Assembly (NCBI RefSeq): GCF_004210735.1 | Contig: NZ_SDZL01000024.1 | Location: forward strand, 1-43,005 | Direction: 5' to 3' | DNA from: Brevundimonas sp. | GTDB lineage: Bacteria; Pseudomonadota; Alphaproteobacteria; Caulobacterales; Caulobacteraceae | Length of the DNA stretch: 43,005 nt | Part shown: one piece after another, positions 1 to 7,557 of the stretch | Numbering within the stretch: position 1 is the stretch's first letter | Layout of the letters: every line of letters begins with the position of its first letter | The notes under the pieces: model-generated | Told to the model about the DNA's origin: nothing | Database searches by the model: none | The model's input: the letters and a program-made list of their open reading frames with translations, nothing else | Program-made: the position numbers and the translations under genes

Positions 1-41
1 AGGTGGCGTCGGTGGATGCCGGGGAAGGGGATGGCGGTCAT
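1..41 (-). CDS. Possible N-terminus of a gene leaving the left edge
   Basis: An ATG on the minus strand at 41 opens a frame of 13 codons without a stop to the window edge, beginning MTAIPFPGIHRRH. It would be divergent from the ABC-F locus. Too little is visible to name it and no clear Shine-Dalgarno sequence precedes it, so this may be chance. Confidence 0.22.
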   Translation of the reverse strand, partial: MTAIPFPGIHRRH

Positions 42-109
42 GAGGGCCTCGTCGTGCCGGCAATATGGGGCCGGTCACAGCGGCGCGCCATGCGACAGGA
101 GGCGCGCGG

Positions 110-125
110 GCGCCAAAGGTGGCGC
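110..125. other. Small perfect hairpin upstream of the 43-codon ORF
   Basis: GCGCCA (110-115) and TGGCGC (120-125) form a 6-bp stem with an AAGG loop. No T-run follows, so it is not a classical terminator. It lies 50 nt before the AGGAGG of the small ORF at 191 and could be part of a leader structure. Otherwise nothing definite is seen in 42-174. Confidence 0.3.
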
Positions 126-190
126 TTGCAACCAACCGCCCATGACCCCATTGTCTCCCTGTCGAGTGTTTTACAGGAGGCCTGACGATC

Positions 191-322
191 ATGATCAGCA
201 CGCTGGAAATCGGTTTCGCCCTTTCCGCTCCGCTGCTCGTGTTCGCCTATGTCCTTCTCCAGCCTCGCCCCAAACCCATCCGCGTTCGTGACGCTCAGCA
301 GCGTCGCCGCCCGAACGCCTGA
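191..322 (+). CDS. Small membrane-peptide ORF (43 aa) overlapping the ABC-F start
   Basis: ATG at 191 follows a perfect AGGAGG (175-180) with a 10-nt spacer, the strongest ribosome-binding site in this corner. The 43-residue product has one hydrophobic segment (about residues 7-23, including FALSAPLLVFAYVLL) and then an Arg/Lys-rich tail ending RRRPNA, the usual layout of a single-span membrane peptide with its basic end in the cytoplasm. It overlaps the first 74 nt of the ABC-F gene in another frame. The ABC-F start has no comparable binding site, so translation of this ORF may control or couple ABC-F synthesis. The family is not recognised. The ribosome-binding site and hydrophobic pattern support translation, but nothing proves it. 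Confidence 0.5.
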   Translation: MISTLEIGFALSAPLLVFAYVLLQPRPKPIRVRDAQQRRRPNA

Positions 323-1859
323 CGGACACACGCTTTTCGACAATCTGAGCCTCGCCTTCGGGCGTGAGCGTACCGGCCTGGTGGGCCGCAACGGCGTGGG
401 CAAGACCACGCTGCTGCGTCTTATCGAGGGGCTGACGGCGCCCGCCGAAGGCACGGTGACGCGCGCCGGTCGTCTGGGCGTGCTGGCCCAGCGTCATGAG
501 CCGGCGCCCGGCGAAACCGTGGCGGATACGCTGGGCGTGGTTGACGCCTTGGCGATTCAGGCGCGTATCCTGGCCGGGGGCGGATCCGAGGCCGATATGG
601 CCGAGGCCGACTGGACGCTGGACGCGCGGATGGACGAGGCGCTGGGCCAGACGGGTCTGGCGGGCCTGCCTTGTGAGCGGCTGACGGCCAGTCTGAGCGG
701 CGGCGAGCAGACCCGCCTGCGGCTGGCGGCCCTGTTGATGGCGCGGCCGGAGCTGCTGATCCTGGATGAGCCGACCAACAATCTGGACGCGGGTGCGCGC
801 CAGATCGTGGCGAAGGTGCTGGGCGGCTGGAAGGGCGGGGCTGTCGTGGTCAGCCATGACCGGTCGCTGCTGCGCCAGATGGACCGGATCGTGGAACTGT
901 CGAGTTTGGGGGCGGCAGTCTATGGCGGCGACTATGACGCCTATGAGCAGCGCAAGGCGCTGGAGCGGGCCGCGGCCGAACGTGAGCTGGAGAGCGCGCA
1001 AAGACAGGTCAAACAGACCGCGCGCGCGGCCCAGACTGCGGTGGAGCGCAAGGCGCGCCGGGACAAGGCGGGCCGCGCCTTCCGCGCCCGCGCCTCGGAG
1101 CCGAAGATGCTGCTGGATTTCAGGGCCGAGCGGGCCGAGCAGTCCGGCGCGCGCGATCAGCAGACGGCCGCCCGACTGGCCGCAGCGGCCGATGCGGCCC
1201 TGAGCGACGCGGCGGCCAAGGTCGAGCGGGGCCGGCAGATGGACATTCCCATGCCCCCGTCCGGCCTGGCGGCGGGTCGAACCGTGCTGGTGCTGGATCA
1301 GGCAGGATGGGCGACGCCCGAGGGGCGACAGGTGTTGAAGCCGATCTCCCTACGTCTGACGGGGGCGGAGAGGGTCGCGGTCACCGGCCGCAACGGAGCG
1401 GGCAAGACGACCCTGTTGAAACTGATGACCGGCGCGCTAGCGCCGACCACAGGGCGGGTGGAGTGGCCCGTTCCCGCCGCCTTGATGGACCAGCACGTCA
1501 GTTTGTTGAGATCGGACGAGACCCTGCTGGAGGCCTGGCTCAGGCTTAATCCCGGCGCGTCGCCGAACGACGCCCATGCGGGTCTGGCGCGATTCCTGTT
1601 CCGTAATGTCGCGGCCCACAAGCCGGTGAGTATGCTGTCGGGCGGCGAACGGCTGCGGGCGGGGTTGGCCTGCGTGATGACCGGGCTGCGGCCACCGCAA
1701 CTGCTGATCCTGGACGAGCCGACAAACCATCTGGATCTCGACTCGCTGTCAGCGGTCGAGGCGGCGCTGAGGGCCTATGACGGTGCGCTGGTCGTGGTCA
1801 GCCACGACGCCGACTTTCTGGATGCCGTCGGCGTGCAGCGGACGCTTGAGTTGCAGTAG
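249..1859 (+). CDS. ABC-F family ATPase with two ATP-binding domains
   Basis: A cytosolic soluble ABC protein of 536 residues with two nucleotide-binding domains and no membrane domain, the ABC-F layout. Members act on the ribosome, either relieving stalls or giving antibiotic tolerance. Domain 1 has Walker A GRNGVGKTT (residues 46-54), signature LSGGEQ and Walker B LLILDEPTNNLD. Domain 2 has GRNGAGKTT, LSGGER and LLILDEPTNHLD. Both D-loops and the switch histidines (VVSHD) are present. A charged, Arg/Ala-rich helical linker of about 80 residues joins the domains. ATG 249 gives a usual N-terminus; an in-frame GTG at 288 would also keep the whole ATPase domain. Neither start has a good Shine-Dalgarno site, and the 43-codon ORF at 191 overlaps both. 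The subgroup (Uup-like or another) cannot be settled by eye. Confidence 0.93.
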   Translation: MSFSSLAPNPSAFVTLSSVAARTPDGHTLFDNLSLAFGRERTGLVGRNGVGKTTLLRLIEGLTAPAEGTVTRAGRLGVLAQRHEPAPGETVADTLGVVDALAIQARILAGGGSEADMAEADWTLDARMDEALGQTGLAGLPCERLTASLSGGEQTRLRLAALLMARPELLILDEPTNNLDAGARQIVAKVLGGWKGGAVVVSHDRSLLRQMDRIVELSSLGAAVYGGDYDAYEQRKALERAAAERELESAQRQVKQTARAAQTAVERKARRDKAGRAFRARASEPKMLLDFRAERAEQSGARDQQTAARLAAAADAALSDAAAKVERGRQMDIPMPPSGLAAGRTVLVLDQAGWATPEGRQVLKPISLRLTGAERVAVTGRNGAGKTTLLKLMTGALAPTTGRVEWPVPAALMDQHVSLLRSDETLLEAWLRLNPGASPNDAHAGLARFLFRNVAAHKPVSMLSGGERLRAGLACVMTGLRPPQLLILDEPTNHLDLDSLSAVEAALRAYDGALVVVSHDADFLDAVGVQRTLELQ

Positions 1860-1862
1860 GCG

Positions 1863-2312
1863 TCAGGCCGTGCGGTTCAGGGCGAAGGCCCGGCCGTCGG
1901 CGACCGCCGCATGGCCCGAGGCGCCATAGCCGGCGGGTGAGCCGCGCGCCTCGGTGACTTCACCCGCGATGGCGCGGACCAGGCCCTCGGAAATCTGACG
2001 GGCCGCCTCGACGGCGGTGGCGTGGGCGGCGACGGCGGCGTCGAACAGGCGCGTCGCGGTCATCAGGGCTTTGCGTTCGGCCAGAGGCGCGGCGGCCAAG
2101 GCCGAAGGATCGGCCTTTACCTGCGCCGACTCGCGGCGATAGGCGTTCGCCAGATCCTGGGTCTCGGCCAGACCGTCCGCCACATCCTGGGGACGCTGAG
2201 CGGCGAAGGCGGCGGTTTCTGTCTCCAGACGGGCGGTCAGGGTCTGGGTCAGGCCGAGCAGTTGGCGCACGCGGGCGGTGGCGGTGATGACGGCGGCGTC
2301 CTGAACGGTCAT
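1863..2312 (-). CDS. flbY: Flagellar protein FlbY-like (helical, FlgN-type)
   Basis: A 149-residue, almost entirely helical, Ala/Gln/Glu-rich protein, last gene of the flgI-cheL-flbY group; its ATG overlaps the cheL stop by 4 nt. The length, helicity and position downstream of the rod-binding gene fit the Caulobacter FlbY protein. Its heptad-like N-terminal region also resembles FlgN-type export chaperones, which keep hook-associated proteins export-competent. No catalytic motif is visible. The name rests mostly on synteny; the flagellar role is better supported than the exact family. Its stop lies 3 nt from the convergent ABC-F stop. Confidence 0.6.
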   Translation of the reverse strand: MTVQDAAVITATARVRQLLGLTQTLTARLETETAAFAAQRPQDVADGLAETQDLANAYRRESAQVKADPSALAAAPLAERKALMTATRLFDAAVAAHATAVEAARQISEGLVRAIAGEVTEARGSPAGYGASGHAAVADGRAFALNRTA

Positions 2313-2614
2313 GCGGCTTGCTCCTGCATCTTCATCATCTGGGCGACGACATGGTCGGCCAGGCCGATACCGCCGGCCTTGACGGTCTGTTTGGCCATGG
2401 CTTCGACCAGGAAGCTGCGCCAGGTGGCCTCGCTCTCGCCGCCACCGAAGGGGCCGTCGGTCTTCAGACCCTCGAACATCGGTTTCATCATCTGGGCCAG
2501 GAAGGTGGCCTCGAAGGATTCGGCGGTCTCGCGCATCTTGCCCGCTTGGGCGGACGGCGCCTGGGCCGCGGGACGCAGCAGGTCGGGGGAAAGGGTGGTC
2601 AGGCTGTCCATCAC
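2309..2614 (-). CDS. cheL: Rod-binding protein CheL (FlgJ N-terminal domain type)
   Basis: A 101-residue protein corresponding to the rod-binding half of FlgJ. In alphaproteobacteria it is a stand-alone protein often called CheL and lacks the muramidase domain. The diagnostic core is present: FEATFLAQMMKPMFEGL, then a Gly-rich turn (PFGGGESE), then the helix W-R-S-F-L-V-E-A-M. It acts in the periplasm as a rod cap or rod-assembly factor. It overlaps flgI upstream and flbY downstream by 4 nt each, implying one operon with translational coupling. Confidence 0.85.
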   Translation of the reverse strand: MMDSLTTLSPDLLRPAAQAPSAQAGKMRETAESFEATFLAQMMKPMFEGLKTDGPFGGGESEATWRSFLVEAMAKQTVKAGGIGLADHVVAQMMKMQEQAA

Positions 2615-3726
2615 ATCACCTCAATGTCGGCTTGCAGGGCGCCGGCGGCCTTGATCGCCTGCAGGATGCTGATCATGTCGCGGGGGCTGACGCCCAGGGC
2701 GTTCAGGCCGTTGACCAGGGTCGAGAGCGAGGTCCCGCCGCCGACGATCCGCATCTGGCGGCCCAGCTCCTCCTCGACGTTCACGGTCGATTGCGGAACC
2801 ACGACCGTCTGGCCGCCCCGGCTGAAGGGCTCGGGCTGGCTGACCAGGGGCGTTTCCTGGACCGAGACGGTCAGATTGCCCTGGGCGATAGCGACGGTGG
2901 AGACGCGGACGGCCTCGCCCATCACGATCACGCCGTTGACCTCGTCGATGATGACCTTGGCCGGGGTGTCGACCGCGACCGCCAGATTCTCGATCCGGCT
3001 GATGAAGCCGGGCATGCCCAGTTGTGCAGGCGCGCGAAGGGCGATGACCGTGCCGTTCTCGGCCAGGGCGGTCTGGGGATAGACCTGATTGATTGCGGCG
3101 GCGACGCGCTGGGCGGTGGTGAAGTCGGGGTTGCGCAGGTTCAGGCGCACCTGCTGCTGATTGGCGAGGTTGAAACCGCTTTCCTGTTCGACCGTCGCGC
3201 CCGAGGCGATCCGGCCCGCCGTGGGCACGCCGCGTGTCACCGACGAACCTGAGCCGCCCGAGGCGGACACGGCGCCCGTCTGGATGGACCCCTGACTGAC
3301 GGCGTAGACCTGACCGTCCGCGCCCTGAAGCGCGGTCACCAGCAGGGTGCCGCCCAGCAGGCTCTTGGCGTCGCCCATGGTCGAGACGTTGACGTCGATG
3401 CGCGAGCCCGGCGTGGCGAAGGGCGGCAGTTCAGCGGTCACCATGACGGCGGCCACGTTCTTGGTGTTGGTGTTGGCGTCGCGGATGTTGACGCCCAGAC
3501 GCTCCATCATTCCTTCCAGCGACTGGCGGGTGAAGGGCGAGTTGCGCAGGCTGTCACCGGTGCCGTTCAGGCCGACGACCAGGCCGTAGCCGACCAACTG
3601 GTTCGAGCGGACCCCCTCGATCGAGGCGATGTCCTTGATTCGCGACTGGGCCGACGCGGCGTCAGCCCCGGCCAGAAGGGCCACGGCAGCGAGAGGGGCG
3701 AGCAGGGAGGCCAGCAACTTTTGCAT
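2611..3726 (-). CDS. flgI: Flagellar P-ring protein FlgI
   Basis: P-ring subunit of the flagellar basal body, a periplasmic bushing around the rod. The ATG at 3726 gives a Sec signal peptide (MQKLLASLLAPLAAVALLAG, cleavage near ASA-Q at residues 26-27) and a precursor of 371 residues, normal for FlgI. Family hallmarks are RIKDIASIEGVRSNQLVGYG near the mature N-terminus, GLNGTGDS, and a C-terminal half with VIVMGEAVRVS and TLVNGLNALGVSPRDMISIL. The open frame extends 26 codons upstream to 3804, but that part has no signal-peptide character. First gene of the flgI-cheL-flbY operon, divergent from fliX. Confidence 0.97.
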   Translation of the reverse strand: MQKLLASLLAPLAAVALLAGADAASAQSRIKDIASIEGVRSNQLVGYGLVVGLNGTGDSLRNSPFTRQSLEGMMERLGVNIRDANTNTKNVAAVMVTAELPPFATPGSRIDVNVSTMGDAKSLLGGTLLVTALQGADGQVYAVSQGSIQTGAVSASGGSGSSVTRGVPTAGRIASGATVEQESGFNLANQQQVRLNLRNPDFTTAQRVAAAINQVYPQTALAENGTVIALRAPAQLGMPGFISRIENLAVAVDTPAKVIIDEVNGVIVMGEAVRVSTVAIAQGNLTVSVQETPLVSQPEPFSRGGQTVVVPQSTVNVEEELGRQMRIVGGGTSLSTLVNGLNALGVSPRDMISILQAIKAAGALQADIEVM

Positions 3727-3908
3727 CGGTCGGTGTCCGGTCACGGTTGTCGTGCTTAACCATGCGAAGATCGTGCCGGAGGAAAAGCATAAGCATTTCA
3801 ACAATCGACCCGGCCGGTGCGGTCTGCATCGCGGCAGATTCTGCCGGGGCGTTAACCAAGAGGTGACGCGAGATCTGATACGAAGGTCACGAACCGGAGT
3901 TTCCGCCC
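3727..3908. promoter_or_regulatory. flgI/fliX divergent control region with CtrA half-sites
   Basis: This 182-bp intergenic region must hold promoters for both flgI (minus) and fliX (plus). Two copies of the CtrA half-site TTAACC are seen: 3756-3761 (in the longer form TTAACCAT) and 3852-3857. Neither has a second TTAA at the canonical 7-nt spacing, so they are degenerate at best. In Caulobacter the early flagellar genes are activated by CtrA, which makes the half-sites plausible. A short direct repeat AAGCAT-AAGCAT lies at about 3785-3796. Confidence 0.45.
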
Positions 3909-4337
3909 ATGAAGGTCACAGGTCCGACCGGCCCTACATCTTCGTCGTCATCGTCGCGCGCGGGCAAGTCCGCCGGCGGTTTCGCCCTGCCATCCACGGG
4001 TGCTGCGGCGTCCGCGAGTCCGGCGGCCCAGACGGCGTCGACCTCGGGCGTGGCCGATATCTCGGCCCTGATGGCCCTGCAAGGGGTGGAGGACGCAACC
4101 GAGCGGCGGCGCCGCGCGATTCGCCGGGGCGGGGGGCTTCTGGATCGGCTGGACGAGCTGAAGCTGGAGCTGCTGTCGGGCGAATCTGGCGCGCTGGCGC
4201 TTGAAAGATTGTCGCGCGCGGTCCGCGAAGAACGTCCGCTGGACGCAGAACCGGGTCTTTCGGCCGTGCTGGATCAGATCGACCTTCGCGCGGCAGTTGA
4301 GTTGGCCAAGGTCGAGTTCGCGCGCTCTCGCGCCTGA
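3909..4337 (+). CDS. fliX: Flagellar assembly regulator FliX
   Basis: FliX couples early basal-body assembly to activity of the sigma-54 activator FlbD in Caulobacterales. The 142-residue protein starts MKVTGPTGPTSSSSSS, has a Gly/Ser/Ala-rich flexible N-terminal part, and then a conserved helical half: ISALMALQGVEDATERRRRA, GGGLLDRLDELKLELLSG and a C-terminal DLRAAVELAKVEFARSR. Length and layout match the Caulobacter protein. Divergent orientation from flgI is the expected context. The stop is followed by about 180 bp before dksA, so it is probably monocistronic. Confidence 0.93.
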   Translation: MKVTGPTGPTSSSSSSRAGKSAGGFALPSTGAAASASPAAQTASTSGVADISALMALQGVEDATERRRRAIRRGGGLLDRLDELKLELLSGESGALALERLSRAVREERPLDAEPGLSAVLDQIDLRAAVELAKVEFARSRA

Positions 4338-4447
4338 TCACCAAAAAAGGTTAGCAAAATCAGCATCCACCGATTGGCGAGTGATGAAGAAATGTCACGC
4401 CGTAATCGTTAGCGAAGCTTAACAAGATCACGCTGACGAGAAGCGCG

Positions 4448-4476
4448 TTGCGGCGGATCGCCGCTCTGCTTATAGC
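4448..4476 (+). promoter_or_regulatory. Candidate housekeeping promoter of dksA
   Basis: TTGCGG (4448-4453), a 17-nt spacer and TATAGC (4471-4476) lie about 45 bp before the dksA start. This is a reasonable match to a sigma-73 promoter. Just upstream, a TTAG (4409) and TTAA (4419) pair is spaced 6 rather than 7 nt, so it is not a proper CtrA box. Confidence 0.45.
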
Positions 4477-4520
4477 CGGGTCTGCGCCACAGGGGGGCGC
4501 GACAACCGAGCGTGAGTGCG

Positions 4521-4955
4521 ATGAACGCATTGGCGTCTGTAATTAAAACGGACCCGGCCACCTACAAGCCGTCCGACGGCGAGCCGTTCATGAATGAGCG
4601 GCAACTGGCCTATTTCAAGAACAAGCTGCTGGCCTGGAAAGACGACATCCTGCGGGAGTCCAAGGGCACGGTCGTCAACCTGAAGGCCGAGACCGAAAAC
4701 CACCCCGATCTGGTGGACCGCGCGTCCTCCGAATCCGATCGGGCGCTGGAGCTTCGGACCCGCGACCGCCAGCGCAAGCTGATCTCCAAGATCGACGAGG
4801 CCCTGCGCCGGATTGAGGACGGTAGCTATGGCTATTGCGAGGAGACGGGCGAACCGATCAGCCTGGGCCGCCTGGAAGCGCGTCCGACAGCGACCCTGTC
4901 GGTCGAGGCCCAGGAGCGACACGAGCGTCGCGAACGCGTCCATCGCGACGACTGA
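4521..4955 (+). CDS. dksA: RNA polymerase-binding transcription factor DksA, single-cysteine type
   Basis: DksA binds the secondary channel of RNA polymerase and, with ppGpp, adjusts rRNA and amino-acid promoter activity. The long coiled coil is clear, with the tip sequence HPDLVDRASSESDRALELR carrying the Asp-x-x-Asp-x-Ala residues needed for activity. The globular end reads YGYCEETGEPISLGRLEARP and then ATLSVEAQERHE. Of the four zinc-binding cysteines of E. coli DksA only the first remains; the others are Thr, Ser and Ala. This matches the single-Cys DksA proteins known from alphaproteobacteria, which fold without the full zinc site. ATG 4521 gives 144 residues; a GTG at 4512 in the same frame is possible. 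Confidence 0.93.
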   Translation: MNALASVIKTDPATYKPSDGEPFMNERQLAYFKNKLLAWKDDILRESKGTVVNLKAETENHPDLVDRASSESDRALELRTRDRQRKLISKIDEALRRIEDGSYGYCEETGEPISLGRLEARPTATLSVEAQERHERRERVHRDD

Positions 4956-5029
4956 GGGCGGGTTCGGCTTGACTTGCGGGGGCGGCGGCGCGACCTAGCC
5001 GCCTCTCTTTCAGAGGTCGCTGAACAACC

Positions 5030-6364
5030 ATGTCCGTCAAGGTCCGCTTCGCCCCGTCCCCCACGGGTCGCCTGCACGTCGGCAACGTGCGCACCGCCCT
5101 GGTCAACTGGCTGTTCGCGAAAGGGCAGGGCGGCAGCTTCGTCCTGCGGATCGACGACACCGATCTGGCCCGCTCGACCCAGGAATATGAGGACGGCATC
5201 GAGGCCGACCTGACCTGGCTGGGCCTGACGTGGGACGAGCGCTACAACCAGTCCAAGCGGTTTGACCGCTATGAGGACGCCGCCGCGCGCCTGAAGGCGT
5301 CGGGCCGTCTTTACCCCTGCTATGAAACGTCCGAGGAACTGGACCGCCGCCGCAAGGTGCAGCTATCGCGGGGCCTGCCGCCGATCTACGACCGCGCGGC
5401 GCTGGAGCTGACCGACGCCGAGAAGGCCGCGTACGAGGCCGAGGGGCGTCGTCCGCACTGGCGCTTCAAGCTGGAAGGCAAGCGTGTCGCCTGGGAAGAT
5501 CTGGCGCGCGGTCACGCCGAGGTGGACACCGCCTCGATGTCGGACCCGGTGCTGATCCGCGAGGACGGCCTGTTCCTGTACACGCTCCCGTCGGTGGTCG
5601 ACGACATCGACATGGACATCACCCACATCATCCGGGGCGAGGACCACGTCACCAATACCGGCGCGCAGATCGAGATCTTCGAGGCGCTGGACGCCAAGGT
5701 TCCGGGCTTTGCGCACATGCCGCTGCTGGTCGGCGCCGATGGCGCGGCCCTGTCCAAGCGTCTGGGCTCGCTGTCGATCAGCGACATGCGCGACCAAGGC
5801 TATGAGCCGATCGCCATCACTAGCCATCTGGGCAAGATCGGCACTTCGGACGCGCTGGAAGTCGCCGGGTCGGTCGAGGCCCTGGGTCAGTCGTTCGCCT
5901 TCTCCAAGATGGGCCGGTCGCCGGCGCGCTATGACACCGCCGATCTGGATCGGTTGAACGCGCAGGCGCTGCACGCGATGGACTATGTGACCGCCAAGCC
6001 CCGTCTGGCGGCCATGGACGCTGATCTGGGCGAGAGTTTCTGGGATGCGGTGCGGCCGAACCTGCAGAAATTCGCCGACGTGGTCGACATGGCCCGGATC
6101 GTCAGCGGCCCGATCATGCCTGTGATCGAGGACCCCGCCTTTGCGGCCGCCGCTCTGGACGTGCTGCCGGACGTCATCGACGCGGGCGCGTGGTCGGCGT
6201 GGACGGCGGCGGTAAAGGACAAGACCGGAGCCAAGGGCAAGGGGCTGTTCATGCCGCTGAGACTGGCCCTGACCGGACAGGCGCACGGCCCGGATATGGC
6301 GGCCATGACGCCCCTGATCGGCCGCGAGAAGATCGAACGACGCCTGAAGGGTGAGACGGCCTGA
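5030..6364 (+). CDS. gltX: Glutamyl-tRNA synthetase
   Basis: Class I aminoacyl-tRNA synthetase charging tRNA-Glu (and in many alphaproteobacteria tRNA-Gln). The 444-residue product begins VKVRFAPSPTGRLHVGNVRT, where HVGN is the HIGH motif. ALSKRLGS replaces KMSKS, as is normal for GluRS. The glutamate-binding RIDDTD and IIRGEDHVTNT are intact. It is somewhat shorter than the usual 470 residues because the C-terminal anticodon-binding part is compact, as in the short GltX form of alphaproteobacteria. Such genomes often carry two gltX copies; only one is visible here. A strong terminator follows 20 bp after the stop. Confidence 0.96.
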   Translation: MSVKVRFAPSPTGRLHVGNVRTALVNWLFAKGQGGSFVLRIDDTDLARSTQEYEDGIEADLTWLGLTWDERYNQSKRFDRYEDAAARLKASGRLYPCYETSEELDRRRKVQLSRGLPPIYDRAALELTDAEKAAYEAEGRRPHWRFKLEGKRVAWEDLARGHAEVDTASMSDPVLIREDGLFLYTLPSVVDDIDMDITHIIRGEDHVTNTGAQIEIFEALDAKVPGFAHMPLLVGADGAALSKRLGSLSISDMRDQGYEPIAITSHLGKIGTSDALEVAGSVEALGQSFAFSKMGRSPARYDTADLDRLNAQALHAMDYVTAKPRLAAMDADLGESFWDAVRPNLQKFADVVDMARIVSGPIMPVIEDPAFAAAALDVLPDVIDAGAWSAWTAAVKDKTGAKGKGLFMPLRLALTGQAHGPDMAAMTPLIGREKIERRLKGETA

Positions 6365-6386
6365 GGTCAGGCGATCGTCAGATGCA

Positions 6387-6420
6387 AGAAAGGCCGCCTT
6401 CGCAGGAAGGCGGCCTTTCT
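6387..6420. terminator. Bidirectional intrinsic terminator after gltX
   Basis: A perfect 15-bp stem (6387-6401 with 6406-6420) closes a GCAG loop. The arms start AGAAAGG and end CCTTTCT, so a U-rich tail exists on both strands. It serves gltX (plus) and the convergent small secreted-protein gene (minus). Confidence 0.9.
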
Positions 6421-6445
6421 CAATTCCGGCGCATGAGCGTCAGGA

Positions 6446-6739
6446 TCAGGCGGCGTTGCAGGTCGCCAGGGCCTGTTCGTCCAGAGTCTCGCCCTTGTAG
6501 CTGAATGCGGCGACCGCGCCGAATTTCGCGACGACCCGGCGGCAGGCGCGCGAGGCCGGCTGGCTGGCGCCGCCGGTGGCGGTGCACTGGGCGCCATCAC
6601 AGCGCCAGGCGGCGCCGTCGATGATCGTGCGGCTGGCCGGAGCCTTGGCGGCGTCGACCAGGGTCAGGCTGGTGGCGGGGGTGTCGGCCAGGGCCGGGGC
6701 GGCGGCGAACAGGGCCGCAGCGATAAGCAGAGCACGCAT
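6446..6739 (-). CDS. Small secreted cysteine-containing protein
   Basis: A 97-residue protein with a clear Sec signal peptide (MRALLIAAALFAAAPALA, cleavage after about residue 18). The mature part has four cysteines: WRCDGAQCTA, SRACRRVV and ALATCNAA at the C-terminus, enough for two disulfides in the periplasm. Small secreted proteins of this pattern are common in Caulobacterales and have no assigned function. On the minus strand a TTGACA (6814 to 6809) lies about 70 bp upstream and could be a -35 element, but no convincing -10 was found. It shares the terminator at 6387-6420 with gltX. Confidence 0.85.
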   Translation of the reverse strand: MRALLIAAALFAAAPALADTPATSLTLVDAAKAPASRTIIDGAAWRCDGAQCTATGGASQPASRACRRVVAKFGAVAAFSYKGETLDEQALATCNAA

Positions 6740-6866
6740 GGATGGTCTCCGGGGTAAACGGGTTGGCCCGACGGGCCTGCCTCGCCAATGTCCGTTGTTT
6801 TAGAAAACTGTCAAGCGCGGGTTTTCAAAAGCGACGAACAAGTCGACGAATGTGACTGACGTTTAC

Positions 6867-7472
6867 TTAACGGCGATCATGTTGCAAGTGAGGCGTATCG
6901 TCCGCCCGCGTCAGGGCCGCCATCGTCTCTTCCACGGTGTTGCAGACGATCCACGCATCCAGGAACGAGCGGGGGGTCATGCCTTCCTCGACGCTGTGAC
7001 GCATCATGGCGAAGAAGGTCTCCCAGAAGCCATTGAGATTCAGGAAGATCACGGGCTTGGTGTGCAGGTCCAGACGCTTCCAGGACAGCAGCTCGACCAC
7101 TTCCTCCAGCGTGCCGACGCCCCCGGGCGCGACCACGAAGGCGTCGGATTGATCGTACATCAGCTGTTTGCGCTCGTGCATCGAGGTGACGACGATCGTC
7201 TCGACCTCGTCGAACAGGCGTTCGCGGCTGCGCAGGAAGGCGGGCATGATGCCGATGACCCGTCCGCCGGCCTCGTGCGCCGCTCGTGCGGACGCCCCCA
7301 TCAGGCCGACGCCGCCGCCGCCATAGACCAGGCGCCAGCCCGCTTCGGCCGTCGCCGTTCCGAACTGCTGAGCCGCGGCGATATAGTCGGGATGGGCGGC
7401 ATCCGACGATCCGCAGAACAGGCAGACGGAAGAGCCTTCGAAAGGCTCGATGGTGAAGGCGGAAAGCGACAT
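6867..7472 (-). CDS. LOG family protein (cytokinin riboside 5'-monophosphate phosphoribohydrolase-like)
   Basis: Rossmann-like hydrolase of the LOG/TIGR00730 group, historically mis-annotated as lysine decarboxylase. Members cleave the N-glycosidic bond of nucleoside monophosphates to a free base and ribose 5-phosphate. Visible motifs are VCLFCGSS near residue 17, VYGGGGVGLMG, the catalytic and phosphate-binding PGGVGTLEE, and SMHERKQLM. At 201 residues the length is normal. The physiological substrate in bacteria is uncertain. It is divergent from the lipoprotein gene at 7558. Confidence 0.92.
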   Translation of the reverse strand: MSLSAFTIEPFEGSSVCLFCGSSDAAHPDYIAAAQQFGTATAEAGWRLVYGGGGVGLMGASARAAHEAGGRVIGIMPAFLRSRERLFDEVETIVVTSMHERKQLMYDQSDAFVVAPGGVGTLEEVVELLSWKRLDLHTKPVIFLNLNGFWETFFAMMRHSVEEGMTPRSFLDAWIVCNTVEETMAALTRADDTPHLQHDRR

Positions 7473-7557
7473 GAAACCTCAGGAAGGACGAAACGCGAGA
7501 CGCCGCGCCGAGCGACGCGCTATCAGGGTGAATAGCCATATCGCTACGCGAGGCTGG

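Noticed and set aside
4409..4422. TTAG/TTAA pair upstream of dksA as a CtrA box
   Set aside because: The spacing is 6 nt instead of 7 and the first half is TTAG, so the match is too weak.
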